Of a DNA stretch of 64,000 bases, positions 11,167 to 22,110 are shown piece after piece; position 1 is the stretch's first letter, and each line of letters begins with the position of its first letter. The translations under genes were made by a program, and so were the position numbers. This DNA comes from Platynereis dumerilii (taxonomy: Eukaryota; Annelida; Polychaeta; Phyllodocida; Nereididae), in the NCBI GenBank assembly GCA_026936325.1, contig JAPTHN010000075.1, forward strand, positions 1,364,001 through 1,428,000, written 5' to 3'. The notes under the pieces were generated by a model. The model saw only the letters and a program-made list of their open reading frames with translations. It was not told the DNA's origin and made no database searches.

Positions 11167-12509
11167 CACGATTGATTGCATTTTGTATATGCATTTCATA
11201 ATTATTTTTGCAAAATCGTAATCTACATTAAGGATATTTACTTTCCTGATATCAGCAAAAACAGCTTTTACATGGACAGCATCAAGTTGAGGTTCTATTT
11301 AATTTCTGATCTTACATTGTGGCGATTTACAAATTTTTTCATCATCGCCTTGCTTTAATTTTACTCCAGTAATTCAAGCATTGTATGTATGCTCAGTAAG
11401 TGAAAAAAGTGACAAAGAAAGCCTCCCACCAAGCCAACAGTCAGGAGTTTCCACTGCTGGTATTAAAGTTTGCTTTGTAGAGCATTTTGGTAAGGTGTTT
11501 GTGCAGGATTCAAGAAATTCATTGACTGATGGAGAACAATCATGGTGTGCCATGCCATAGACATTTTGGACAATCAGTGAACGGAGGTAGCATGGACGAC
11601 TTGGCTGTGGGATAGGAACTTGGCTAAGAAATAGCAGCAAAGCACACTGCGCAGTGCCCAAGATATCCTGTTACCACTTTCATGTCTTCGTTTTCTACCC
11701 TGTCTAGCCAGTCATAACCACTTTGATGACCAATGTTACAAGGCATAAAGCTTGTAGGGATGGTACCTACATTCTTAGCCTTTTAGAGATGTCATAAACT
11801 TTTAGCTTGCCTTTATTCCCACTTCAACTGGATCAATGATGTCAGTTTTACTTCTAAGGTTTGGCTACTTGTCCAGAAGAGCTGGTTGCTGCAATGCACG
11901 TTCCATGGATAAGAGAAGTACACATAGAGCACTGTAGAGAGTAAGGGGTTGTGATCAATATTGTTGTACAGTAAGTCTGTAACCAACTATGATAAAGACT
12001 ACATGAGCTGCTTTAAGTGGTACCATAACTCCAATTTTTCAGAGGGGCTGATCACTGAATCAGCCATATCTGTGCTTATTGTCTTCAATCTGTCATAATA
12101 TAGGCCTATATGACACACACACAGCACTCTTCTATGGATGGGTTTTATGATTAATGCACTTCTAGATTGAAGATACAGCTTCATTGCCACATAAAACAGG
12201 TTTTTTTTTTTACCCTTTTTGATATGGAATACTGCTGTTAGTGAGATTACAGTCGTGTGAGGACTATTGCAATTCTAGCTTGGTCCTGACAGGATGATTG
12301 AGTTTGTGGGTTGATCAGGCTGGTGTCTGACCTCTGGGTAGTTACCCTCATCTCCTACCAGCATGTCAGTAGCTGGACTGACTCTACCATATTTAGTCAC
12401 TCATGACAGTACCCTTGTTTTCTCTGAAACTGGTTATGTGATGGAGAGGGCTGGCAAAATTTACAGAGATAGTAGTTGAGACCCTGATACAACTGCATGC
12501 CAAGTTGCC

Positions 12510-13632
12510 AACTTATGCAGTGATAAGAGCAACATGTATCACTTAATGTTAGTAAGACAAAAGCCATGATGTTTCATGCACCCCGAAGGCAGGTAACTCC
12601 TCCTGATATTTCAATTAATGATACAAAGGTTGAATTTGTTAAAGCATTTAATTTCTTAGGATTAGTGTTAGACAAAAATTTGAGTTGGAAAGGACATATT
12701 ACTACTCTATTGAAAAAAATCAGTAAAACAATAGGCATCTTGTGTCGTTTGAAGCATACCTTACCAGCTGATACTTTGCTTAATATATATAATGCTTTAA
12801 TTTATCATATTTCAATTATGGCATAACTCTATGGGGCTAGTGTTCTCACACTATATTTAAATTACAGAAAAAGGCAGTAAGAATTATTACCAATAGCAAA
12901 TTCAATGCTCATACGAATATCCTATTCAAACAGTTGAAGATTTTAAAACTGGAAGACATATGTGCACTGCATGACTGCAAACTATGTTATCGGTTTAACA
13001 AAGGCCCAGTGCCTAAATATTTTCAAGAGATTATCAATCCTGGTGAAAACTTGATTAGACAATACGAGACATGCTTCTCTTCTGCTGCTGCCTGCTGTGA
13101 GACATGAGTTTGCAAGAAATGGCATAAAATACAAATTTACCAAATTATTTAATGACATGCAAGAAAATTTCAAGACTAAGATTTTTACACATAGTTTTAA
13201 TGGATACAAAAACTACATCAAAATTAAATTATAAGTCAATTAGGATCCAAATTGTTTAATTCCTCATTGTTATATATGGAACAGAAATTGATTTATTACA
13301 ATATAGTCCCTTCTTCACTGCTGCAGACCCTCTTGTCTCAGCCCGTCAGCTCAAAGACTGTGTTTTAGTTTCCCAATCGGATGAGCATGTTCTGGCTACT
13401 TGATTTACGATTCTGCCTTTTTTTGTGTCTCTTTCTCACCTGTCATATTGAATTGATAAGTACGCTGCCATCTGCTGTGCCTGGATACTTTTCTCAACAT
13501 TGGGGATCCTCAGCAGCGGCATTTTTTGCTATCGAGGATTCCCTTTGCTCTTTTTCTTATTTTGTGTACTGGTAATATATATGTTATGTTTATTGTATGA
13601 GCAAAAAATAAACGAGTCTGAGTCTGAGTCTA
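12510..13632 (+). mobile_element. LINE fragment: C-terminal RT region, with a (GAGTCT)n tail
   Basis: Plus-strand coding remnants read NVSKTKAMMFHAPRR, then FVKAFNFLGLVLDKNLSWKG and a HFNYGITLWG-like block split by frame changes (an intact sub-frame spans 12566-12826). This is the post-YADD connection and C-terminal region of a jockey/CR1-type LINE. The copy is strongly 5'-truncated and disrupted. It ends at 13614-13632 in tandem GAGTCT units, the kind of short repeat that ends many LINEs of this group. It interrupts the interior of the 10731-14727 unit. Confidence 0.75.
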
Positions 13633-14026
13633 TCTTTAAGCAGCTTGTCAATGATGGTACTGGACACTGAAAGAGTCCTGGTCATGGAGTATAATGAAGA
13701 CAGTGCTGGGTTGAGAGTTCTGTGGGGCTGATAGGAGTCCTCAGTATATGATGGGTATTTTCCCAGGCTATTCAAGCAGCATCAGGAGGAATGAATCAGC
13801 CTCACATTAAGATGAAATGGATCCGGTAAATGACTGCTTCATCAGAAGATACTCATGGTGTAAGATTTTGGCTCCCTTTGAATAATTGCATCAGCTTAAC
13901 ATCTGTCCTCCATCATTTTTCTAATTTTTGCTTACTAGCTTTATGCCAAGTAACATTAGTCCTCAAAGATGGTTATGGCTGGCAGGAAAGGGTTGGAAAT
14001 CTTCAAAATAAAGACTGAAGTGATCA

Positions 14027-14353
14027 CTAGATATCCTGTGCAGGGACAGCATACTGTGCCAGTTCATATCCCTCAGCCAAGTCATACATGCCACCTCTGT
14101 TCAAAAGTCCAAATATAGCATAGCGCACTATAAATGTTCTCCACCAGTCTACAGATCTTCTTGAATACTGGTTAAACCCATACAAAACTTTTTTTACCCC
14201 CAAAAATTCACTCACTTTATCACTCTGCTTGACAAAAACTGTTACTGCAGGGGAAACATCCTTACTCGTGTAAATGTGATAATCGAAGTGAAGAAACTCA
14301 GGAAGCTTTGGAGGACCACACAAATATCGTTCAATGGAGCTGATATTGAGCAT
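14027..14353 (-). CDS. Unrecognised 108-codon frame starting inside the inverted repeat
   Basis: Encodes MLNISSIERYLCGPPKLPEF and continues with a protein-like composition (aromatic and charged residues, no low complexity) before a stop. I do not recognise a family. The first 13 codons lie in the inverted-repeat arm and recur, with one change, in the other arm near 11127. A second frame of similar quality lies on the same strand at 11374-11661 (95 codons, also unrecognised), so a broken multi-exon gene or transposase spread across the interior is possible. Confidence 0.3.
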   Translation of the reverse strand: MLNISSIERYLCGPPKLPEFLHFDYHIYTSKDVSPAVTVFVKQSDKVSEFLGVKKVLYGFNQYSRRSVDWWRTFIVRYAIFGLLNRGGMYDLAEGYELAQYAVPAQDI

Positions 14354-14727
14354 ATCTTATTTTCCATTGTTTTAGAGTATGTTGATTTTGAGTAGAGATT
14401 GATTTTCCAACATTGTCGGCAGATTATGCAACCTAATGGTATCAATGTACTGGTTTTCTTACTCAGGAACTATTTCAATGGATTCTCTGATCCCAAAAAC
14501 ATATATTTTGACCCTAATTTCGTCTCTCCAGCTGAAATAGAAGCTGAGATATTGGACTTTTTGCACTTGTGGTGGCCATTTTGGAAAATGGCCGTATTTC
14601 CAATCCAGGGGTTGATTTCACTTGTGTCTTTGAATAAATCTTTTCCTATGACCCCAAGGTACATCTGTGCCAAAGGGGACCTTTGCATCAGAAAGTGAAG
14701 TCAACTTTGACCTAAACCACCAACTAT
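14308..14727 (-). repeat. Right inverted-repeat arm
   Basis: The inverted partner of 10731-11166. Both arms, read inward, carry the same potential start MLNISSIE-x-YLCG. Only here does it continue into a longer open frame (to 14027). Confidence 0.85.
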
Positions 14728-14744
14728 GTCAGGGTATGTTGAAC

Positions 14745-15545
14745 GATGGAAAGGCCTCACTAGACCAATATACACATATTATGGACCAGTTTCATGCATA
14801 AACAAGGAATAGGTTGTGAGCTGTGGATCAGAAAATTTCAAAAAGCATTAAAAATAACTATCAATCAGACCAACAACGGAAATAAAGTATTATATAGGTA
14901 ATGCAAATTTCATTTATGGCAATGATGGCCAAGTTATGGCCACGAAACACAAAATGATAATTTCAATATTTTTGGTTGCATATTTCAAAATGTAAATAAT
15001 GTCCATGAATCACACCCATAAAAAGCACAACTTCATCATACAGGTGACATGTGTAACAAATTTCATCATGTACATTAAATAGTGGCCAAGTTTTGGCCCG
15101 GAAAGGAAATAAATAATGTTTATGTATTTTTCTCAATATTTCAAAAAGTAGAAAATATCCATCAATAAGACCATTAAAAGGCACAACTAGACCATACAGA
15201 CTACATGTGTACCAAATTTCATCCATGTGCATGCAATAGGGGCTGAGTCCTGGCTCCGAAACGAAAAAAAGTATTTTTTTATATTTTTCTCAATATTTCA
15301 AAAAGTAAAAATCAGACAATCAAAAGGCACAAATAGACCTTACTGGCTACATTTGTACCAAATTTCATCCATGTACATGCAATTGAGGCTAAGTCCTGAC
15401 CCGGAAACTATCTATCCGCCCACCCGGGCGCCCGGACGCTCGACCGCACTGACGCTCAACCGCATGGAAGCCCGCCCGGCGGACGGACATATTTTGACCA
15501 AAGTGATAACAATACCTTCTACGAACTTCGTTCGCAGAAGGTAAA
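14745..15545 (-). mobile_element. Hairpin-ended repeat element with ~150 bp internal tandem units (copy 1)
   Basis: Read on the minus strand from 15545: ACC, then a ~13 bp-stem hairpin (TTCTGCGAAC / GTTCGTAGAA around GAA), then GGTATTGTTATCACTTTGG, AAAATATGTCCG, a GC-rich stretch (15410-15490), and then at least four tandem units of about 150 bp whose landmark CAAATTTCATCCATG lies near 14905, 15056, 15212 and 15357. No protein is encoded. The layout matches copy 2 at 46762-47500. It resembles Helitron-like non-autonomous elements with tandem cores (DINE-1/Pearl type), but that family assignment is an inference. Confidence 0.65.
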
Positions 15546-16029
15546 AAGCATGCATTTGGAACCGTGCACCCTTGTGTATTGGTAGTTGACAAGGCCTTCT
15601 GGCTAAATTATGAGCAGAGGAACCATGAGGTAGATTCGTTTGAAATCCTCGTTTATTATTTTTTTCTGATGCTTCTAGATGTTTAAATCTTTGGAATACC
15701 TCAATGATTCTGGAATCTGCAGCCAAAACCCATTGTCAATCCGGATTTTACACACTTTTCCCGCGACCGCTAGCCCGCAACTGCTGCCCTGCATTTTAAG
15801 TACGACATAATGGCGGACGCTGTGGAAGCGTGGACTTGTACATCGCTAAATAAAACAATTTCTGCTTGATATTTCTTTTATTTGGCATTGCCAGCCATCA
15901 AACATGCGGACTAAGGGTTCAGGAAAGTTTCCCGGACCTTTCTATAAACTGTCGGACATGTCCGGCGGACCGGAGATCTTCGCAAAGACTGATATATTTT
16001 TTATGAAAAGCTGATAACACCTTTTTGCT
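15546..16029. other. Spacer, no gene seen
   Basis: Mixed-composition sequence. Around 15750-15850 it is locally richer in CpG (CCCGCGACCGCTAGCCCG, ATGGCGGACGC). I see no open frame with a recognisable product. Confidence 0.4.
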
Positions 16030-16830
16030 CTGTATTCAATTATATATTTCAAAGAGGTGAATACCCAAGCCAATGGTCTGAAGGATTAATCAAAGCATTG
16101 CATAAAAAGGGAGATAAAGATAATCCTTATAATTATAGGTTAATTACAATAAATGTTGTCATGGCCAAAATTTTTGATTCTATTCTTAACAGTAGTCATC
16201 AAATCTCAACAATTTAAGCGTAAACCTATTTATCTTTGTTTTGTCGATTTTACTACGGCTTTCGATTATATTAATCAAAGTGCTCTCTATTATAAATTGA
16301 TTAATCAAAATATTGGTGAAAAGATGCTTAAAATGATCATGAGTATGTATGATAAAGCTAAAGCTAGGGTTTGTCAGTCAGGCATTATGGGTGATACATT
16401 TGACAGTAAATGTGGTGTACTGCAGGGCGGTATCTTGAGCCCAAAATTATTTAATGAATATCTTTCAGATCTGCCTGGATACTTACGGAAAAAAGATGGT
16501 ATTACCATTGACACTTTCAATATAACTCACATTGCTTATGCAGATGATATAGTGTTACTAGCCAATTTAGCTGAACAGTTAACAGTCATGCGTAAATAAT
16601 TTTCATAATTTTTGCAGTAAATGGCATCTTATTTTAAATGTAAATAAAACTAAAGTAATGAAGATTGGAAATCGATCTACTGATTTTTCTGTTTACTATA
16701 ATGGACAGCAAATTGAAGAGGTTGTAGATTTCAAATATCTTGGTCATGTGCTGACAAATAACTACAATATTCACAATGAAATGACAGAGTACCTTCGGAC
16801 TCGTGTTAATTCAGAGCAGACCTGACACTC
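16030..16830 (+). pseudogene. Non-LTR reverse transcriptase fragment
   Basis: Plus-strand coding remnants in order: YFKRGEYPSQWSEGLIKALH and KKGDKDNPYNYR (16045-16140), then after a frame change FVDFTTAFDYINQSALYYKL, GVLQGGILSPKLFNEYLSDL and the catalytic IAYADDIVLLA in an open frame (16153-16599), then WHLILNVNKTKVMKIGNR and DFKYLGHVLTNN in another frame to about 16830. These are reverse transcriptase motifs from before the palm to the region after YADD. Frameshifts and missing ends make it a dead LINE copy. Its GVLQGG motif and divergence from the 5.7-8.1 kb element place it in a different LINE lineage; the clade is undetermined. Confidence 0.85.
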
Positions 16831-16945
16831 ATGATGTTCATAGCTGTGAACTACACTGTCATGGGGTTTTATTATAATATGTAAAGATAAGGAAAAATGC
16901 TCTTTATTTTGAGCAGAATCCATAAGAATCCACATGCATAGTCAA

Positions 16946-17020
16946 GATGGATGGATGGATGGATGTTTGGGACTTTACGACCTGTATTTATGCACTTGGT
17001 AGGCTAACCCATGGTCAAGA
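16946..17020 (-). mobile_element. 3' fragment of a tRNA-derived SINE (family 1)
   Basis: GGATGGATGG, then GGGACTTTACGACCTGTATT and TATGCACTTGGTAGGCTAA match the tail end of the SINE copies at 34228-34443 and 51441-51645. Only the tail half is present; the tRNA-like head is missing. Confidence 0.7.
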
Positions 17021-17259
17021 ATTTTGGATTCCGATAGCACACCTTTTAGTATGAATGAGGTCAGTTAAATGTTCAATGAAGCAGTGAAAACTCAGGGGAA
17101 GAAACAAGAGAATTTGTTCATCAAATTTCAGGGGATTCTTGATTCGTTTTCCTTTTTGTTTTCCCATTATCCATACTTTTTCCCCCTTTTCCACTTTTTC
17201 CCCATTTTGCCCCAAAAAGTTGTCTGGTGGGGCAACTTACCCCCCCCCCCCTGCCCTCC

Positions 17260-17640
17260 CTTGAAGACAATCTTGGAACTTCAAGTCACTGCACACACAA
17301 ATAAACATGTTGACCTTTGCACAGTCACCCCTGCCAACACAAAGTGGCTGGCCATACCATACATGCTTTACTGCAATTGCTGTTAACTTTGTAAAGTCAT
17401 AGTTTCCAGGCTACTCACCTTATTCATGCAATTACGAGGCTTTGAGATGACAAACTGCTCTCTCCCAGCAGCTCAGTGAACACAAACAAAGCAAATGGAG
17501 GCTGCCCAAGGTCAAGGCCAATGCTGTAACACAGGGTGGAGCCACTAGCTAGTACTAAGAACAATTACTGCCCTCTTGTGTAAAAGCACTCAACCATGAG
17601 AAGCCAGATACTCACCCCTGACTCCTTGTATCCACATATC
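17260..17640 (+). repeat. Dispersed segment, copy 1 of a block repeated at 52095-52470
   Basis: Nearly colinear with 52095-52470. Shared landmarks include GAAGACAATCTTG, ACCCCTGCCAACACAAAGTG, AGTCATAGTTTCCAGGCTAC, CTCTCTCCCAGCAGCT and TGGAGCCACTAGCTAG. It lies upstream of a Penelope-like fragment in both places, so it appears to be part of a larger duplicated or mobile block. Confidence 0.85.
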
Positions 17641-18539
17641 AGTGGACCAGGCAGTGGTCAAGCAGTTAGTGGTGATGTCACAAAGCAACTGAAAATGAGC
17701 GGATGTTGATTACAGTGTTCTTTCAGCCAATCAGATTGCAGAAACAAGAAGGCCTACTAGCTAGCCACCTAAGGACTAAGGTCATGAATGACCATGGCGC
17801 CAAGATTGGCTCACCCTGACTCCCTCAACCATCACTCACTCAACCAGTGGCGTAGCTACAGGGGGGCAGGGGGGGCAGTCGCCCCCCCCCCCTGGCTCCA
17901 TCCTGACCAGAAAAAAATTATTACATTGTCATCAAACGTTGTATATTGCCGATGTGCAGCCGTGATAGTCTTCTCAGTCCGGATAAGATAGATTACCGGA
18001 CATGTTTTAAAGATTATTGGCTTCTTTCTTCTCAACTGAGAGTGCAATTTTTCATGATTTTGATAAGCTAAAAAATCTCTATTTATTGGGTTGCCTTCTG
18101 GCTTCTATGGGACGCGTCAATTTCTAAAGTTTTTTCAAGATATTGACTTTAGACCTCTGCCTTTACCTTGTCATCAACACTGTCTTTTTTACCAGGCCTG
18201 TAGATCACTTAATAAGCTAACTTGTCAAATTAAAGGAGGAACCACATGTTCGACATCAATTGCCTTTGTATGAGAATTGCTCCCCCCAGTGACTCCAAAA
18301 AGCTCTATGTCAGGGCCTGAAGACAGTTGAAATTGAGAGTCTTTTAGTAGATATCAAAACATGGTAGTCTGTGTCGTTGTGCAAAAATTAGCAGTTATTG
18401 ATATACTGGCCAAGATTTATGGGGGTATTGAAAATGAATGAGTGACTTGTGTGGTTCGTCGGGTATTTTCAAATAATCATTTCCCAGCTGACAATGCACG
18501 TGAACTTCATGTGATAAACATGGGGGGAAAATGGTGAAC

Positions 18540-18815
18540 ATGACATAACTGAGAGTTATCACGTGTTTTGGTTCACGTGAGAAAAACTCCCACATTTTCA
18601 TGGGATAACCACGTGATGAATGTCACCAGATTAACGCTTGACCTCTTCACCACATAACTGAGAGTTATCACATGTTTTCTTCACGTGAAAAAACTCCCCT
18701 ACATTTTCACGGGATAACCACGTTATGAATGTCATCAGATTAACGCTTGACCATCTTCACCACATAACTGAGAGTTATCATATGTTTTTCTTCACGTGAA
18801 AAAACTCCCCAACTA
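18540..18815. repeat. ~118 bp tandem repeat, about 2.5 units
   Basis: Repeats of ACATAACTGAGAGTTATCA, TTCACGTGAAAAAACTCCC, GGATAACCACG and TCAGATTAACGCTTGACC, near 18543, 18653 and 18764. Confidence 0.8.
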
Positions 18816-19038
18816 GACCCCGAAGTCAGTCAGAGTTAAAGACCCAATAACACAGCAACGAAATTGTGGCCACAAAGCCATAAAACTTTCACTGGACTCT
18901 CATTGGACAGTGGTTATTAGGCCACACCTGATTAATTAACATGTGAGATGGGTCCAGAAATGACCTTTCTCTCTCTAAAACGCACTTTCTCTTTGGAATT
19001 TGAAGCACGAATTAATAAATTGATGTATTTGTATGCTT

Positions 19039-19455
19039 CCCCGTGGCCTAATGGTTAAAGGCGCTTGTTTGTGCTACCACTGGCTGTGAGGTCGTGGGTT
19101 CGACTCCCACTCCTGGAACTCAATTTGGTCCGAGCCCATGGGAAATTAAATGGAGGTGGGTTTTATCCAGTGTTCTGTGCTGGGGCTACTGAAAGACCCT
19201 GGACATCCCTGAATTAATAGGGTATGTACCAGACTCACAGTCTTCTCATCACTCATCATCATACGGCGGTCACCAACACTGGAGAATGCTAAGGCATGGG
19301 AACCTTGGGCAATGTTCCCCTTGTCTCTGCCCATGGGCGCCGTACTATGGCTGCCCTGAGCTGTATCATTGTGGAAGGCTCTCCACGAATTTCGTGCCTG
19401 CATTGCAGTGCATGACTGATAGTATATACAATACAATACAATACAACAATTATCA
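19039..19455 (+). mobile_element. tRNA-derived SINE (family 2), full length
   Basis: A tRNA-like head at 19039-19110 has an A-box-like GTGGCCTAATGGTTAAAGG and a B-box GGGTTCGACTCCC. A ~300 bp unrelated body follows, then an (ATACA)n tail at 19428-19445. These internal promoters would be read by RNA polymerase III. The body encodes nothing. It lies inside the hAT-like element, so it inserted later than that element or was carried by it. Confidence 0.8.
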
Positions 19456-20104
19456 AGTTTGCTATCACATTAGAGTAATTGAAAGTTTTTCAACTTTTCT
19501 TGAAATATAATTCTTCTCCACCTAATTGTCCTTTATTAAGCACTCTTGGTTTAGATTACATGTAATTGACCCCTCATAAATGCACCACTAGCCACTGCCA
19601 TTTCCAAATTTTATGCAAATGAGTGAACAGTGATTGGTCATTTAGCTTCAGATCAATTAGTGACAATGGCACAAATTTATGTCATTAGGAGCTGTCAATC
19701 AAACTGTCATGAAAATTCTGATGTTTTTCATAATTTAGCAAATATCTTAATATAAGAGCTTTTGTGTTGAAGATTACCTTTTTATTTCGTTTTCAGTATT
19801 AAATTATCTGTCGGCACATATAAAATTTTTACTTGTAAGTTGCTTTATGACTAGAGAAATTGGGAAAAAGTGAGAGAATTGGAGAGATGTTCACTCTTGG
19901 GGGGTCAGATTCAGACTGCCATCTTGCTGGCTCTGTCTCCTTTTATAGTCGTGGTTGGGTCTTTAAAACTCTGACTTGCTTTACAAGAACTTCAACTGAC
20001 TAGTCAGCTAAGTTGTTGAACCCTGACTTCACTTGACTTCAACAAACAGCTGACTTTACGCAATATCCCAGGGCCCATCTGTTAAATATTTTTCAACAGT
20101 ACTT

Positions 20105-20500
20105 TTAACTTCGGAAATTTCCATAATGGTTGATGATCCTGTCCAGTAACACTCTAGCTGTGGTTTTCGCAGTCTGGTCTTTGGTTGGTACTGCTTGAGC
20201 ATATCTCATAAAGTGGTCGGTCATCACCAAAATACTTGAAAATCCACCTTTTGACTTCTCCAACGACAGAAAGTCCACACACAGAAGATCCATTGGACCA
20301 GAAGACTCTAGTCGACCCATCTGTGCAGTCTGTACTTTGGATTTTCGTCTAACACAAGCATCACAAGCTCGGATGTACTCTGATGTAAACTTCTCCATTC
20401 CGGGGAAATAGTATCTATCCACGCTCTGCTACAATGCTTTCTCATGGTCCGTCGCCACACCACACCATCTCCGTCTCTTTTCAGCAAGTTCTTGTGGCTT
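20105..20500 (-). mobile_element. Fossil of an LTR retrotransposon integrase (Ty3/gypsy-like)
   Basis: A minus-strand relic resembling the zinc-binding and early catalytic-core part of an integrase: CDACVRRKSK, then MDLLCVDFLSLEKSKGGFSS and VMTDHFMRYAQAVPT, which is the style of Ty3/gypsy integrases. Only this fragment is present; no LTRs, gag or reverse transcriptase are nearby. It is broken and looks old, nested inside the hAT-like element. Confidence 0.75.
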
Positions 20501-20639
20501 TCACTTCAGCCCCACAGCTATTGAAAGCCCAAGATAATGCTTGAAACAGTCTGAGTTGACTGGCTTGATGAGGGGCTAAGTTAACCGGTGGGAGATTTTG
20601 CCTCTTCTCAAATAATTCTAACTGTTGAATTCTAACTGC

Positions 20640-20870
20640 CCCCCAGGAAATCATGTGGTTAACTGTTGAAGATATTCACCAGAAAATCACGTTGTTAACT
20701 GGTGAAGATTGCCCCCAGAAAATCATGTGGTTAACTGGTGAAGATTGCCCCCAAGAAAAACGCGTGGTTATCTGGTAAAGATATTCAACAGAAAATCGCG
20801 TGGTTAACTGGTGAAGATTGCCCCCAGAAAATCATGTGGTTAACTGGTGAGAAAATCACTTGGTTAGCGT
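20640..20870. repeat. ~36-60 bp tandem repeat (GTGGTTAACTGGTGAAGATT)
   Basis: Five or six units of AGAAAATCATGTGGTTAACT with GGTGAAGATTGCCCCC between them, subterminal to the CCAGCTGACAA-type right end. Confidence 0.85.
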
Positions 20871-21589
20871 TTGCAATAACCTATCAGTTTTCCACATGAT
20901 AACTGAGGGGTAATTTCACGTGATAACTCTCAGTTTACCACCAGTTTTTGTCAGCTGGTTTATGATTATATTGCTATTAGTAAATTGAATAACTTTGACT
21001 AAGTTTTCCAAGGAGTTTAGTCACATGACTAAATTAATAAGTACATTTTCACCTCTTCAGTCTTAAATGGCTAGTCATCGTAGTTTTGTAAAATTCAACT
21101 GCATGCCTTCCAATAAGGAGGCCACCATTTAATCTCAAGGGGGGCTTGGGAGTTTTTGCCGCCGCTGCCGTGAAATAGATAATTTCCCACCGAGGAACCT
21201 CCAGGCCCTCCTCCCCTGGATATTTAATGGTCGCTCCCTTTAAAGTCAATAATTGAACAATGAAATACACTGTCTTCGTTCATTAGCACAGTGGGTCCAA
21301 CAAGAGAAGATGAAACAATACACTACTCGGAATAATCTTGTAAAAATGTGCGTTGTTCCTATTGTAAAAAAGAAACCAATAAATATTTATATTTATTTCT
21401 AAATGACTAGAAAATTTTGCCCCCCCTGGAAAATTTCCTAGCTACGCCACTGCACTCAACCTAACTGGGCCACCATTTCTTGTCAAGGGGGGGGGGGGGA
21501 GTTTTTTAAAAATAAATAATGTCTTGCTCAGTTTTGGTGAAATAAATAAATTCTTTCTGGGCAGTATTGAAATAAATAATTTCTGGAGG

Positions 21590-21700
21590 GGGTTTTTCTT
21601 AAGAAGGCAATGTATTCATTTCTAGGGAGCATACTGTATTTCATTTCTAGGGAGCATAAAAGTTAAATGTCAGGATCATTTTTGTTGTACCGAGGGCTCA
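21590..21700 (+). repeat. Short copy of the GGGAGCATACTGTATTTCA minisatellite
   Basis: Two units of TTTCTAGGGAGCATACTGTA, then AGTTAAATGT-AGGATCATTT and TTGTTGTACCGAGGGCTC. The same leader is found at 52985-53030 and 53768-53815, just upstream of the other Penelope-like fragments. Confidence 0.8.
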
Positions 21701-21739
21701 CCAGTATCGCCAATCATAGCAAAGCCATTTATGGAAAAT

Positions 21740-22110
21740 TAAAACAAGAGGCACTCAACTCAGCACACCAACTTGGCCATCCAAAATTTGGCTGAGGACA
21801 AATTCACAATACTATACAAGTATAAAGAGTTTACAGAACATCTTAACTGCCTGAATGAAAACATCAAATTCAAAAGTGAGGTGATGACAGATGGTGGAAA
21901 GCATTCCTAGACACAGCAACTGGTAGCCAAATGGTATGGAGGATGGAAGCACAAAGCCCAGCATATATATTACCGTAAGAAGACCCATACAGACCAGTGC
22001 TTAAACTTCCACTCAAATCACCTTGAACATAAAATGTCCACCATCTACCATCACAGGCACTCTCCTGGACTGACTGTACAGTCTGTTAGAAATAACACAA
22101 GGTGACTGAC
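21740..22110 (+). pseudogene. Penelope-like retroelement fragment (end of RT domain)
   Basis: Frames read KEFTEHLNCLNENIKFKSEV, then KAFLDTAT-like sequence, YRKKTHTDQCLNFHSNHLEH and K. This matches the conserved end of Penelope-like reverse transcriptases (FLNS-x-H, I-F-T-E, LPFLD, VYRKPTHTD-x-YL). The copy is disrupted, with no start and no continuous frame. A second overlapping version of the TDQCLNFHSNH block appears at 22715, so two fragments are stacked head to tail. Confidence 0.8.

Larger units (their letters stand above)
10731..14727. mobile_element. 4.0 kb unit bounded by ~430 bp inverted repeats; family unknown
   Basis: The arms at 10731-11166 and 14308-14727 are inverted copies of one another, both beginning (read inward) with ATAGTTGGTGG. 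The interior (11167-14307) holds two minus-strand open frames of unknown nature and a LINE fragment. No clear target-site duplication is visible: the left side is minisatellite and the right side is another repeat. It may be a DNA transposon with long TIRs, or two opposed copies of one repeat that trapped the interior. Confidence 0.6.
18484..20958. mobile_element. Possible nested element with CCAGCTGACAA termini and subterminal repeats
   Basis: CCAGCTGACAA at 18484-18494 is mirrored by TTGTCAGCTGG at 20948-20958. Both ends continue inward with related words in opposite orientation (CTGAGAGTTATCACGTG on the left, CACGTGATAACTCTCAG on the right) and both carry tandem subterminal arrays. No clean target duplication is seen, so this is a structural inference. 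Confidence 0.45.
17845..21452. mobile_element. hAT-like DNA transposon with exact TIRs and 8 bp TSD
   Basis: The left end is CAGTGGCGTAGCTA (17845-17858) and the right end is its exact reverse complement (21439-21452). Both are followed inward by G-rich/C-rich runs. The flanks are CACTCAAC at 17837-17844 and CACTCAAC at 21453-21460, a perfect 8 bp target duplication; an 8 bp TSD with CAG-ended TIRs is characteristic of the hAT superfamily. At 3608 bp it shows no open hAT transposase, so it is either non-autonomous or has been overwritten by nested insertions (a TIR-bounded block, a SINE and an LTR-element relic). Confidence 0.88.

Noticed and set aside
10731-14727. Capsid-bearing or virus-like long-TIR element
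   Set aside because: No polymerase, integrase or capsid-like gene is seen in the interior; only a LINE fragment and unrecognised frames.
19039-19111. Functional tRNA gene
   Set aside because: It has A and B boxes but runs into a SINE body with an (ATACA)n tail; the stems are imperfect.
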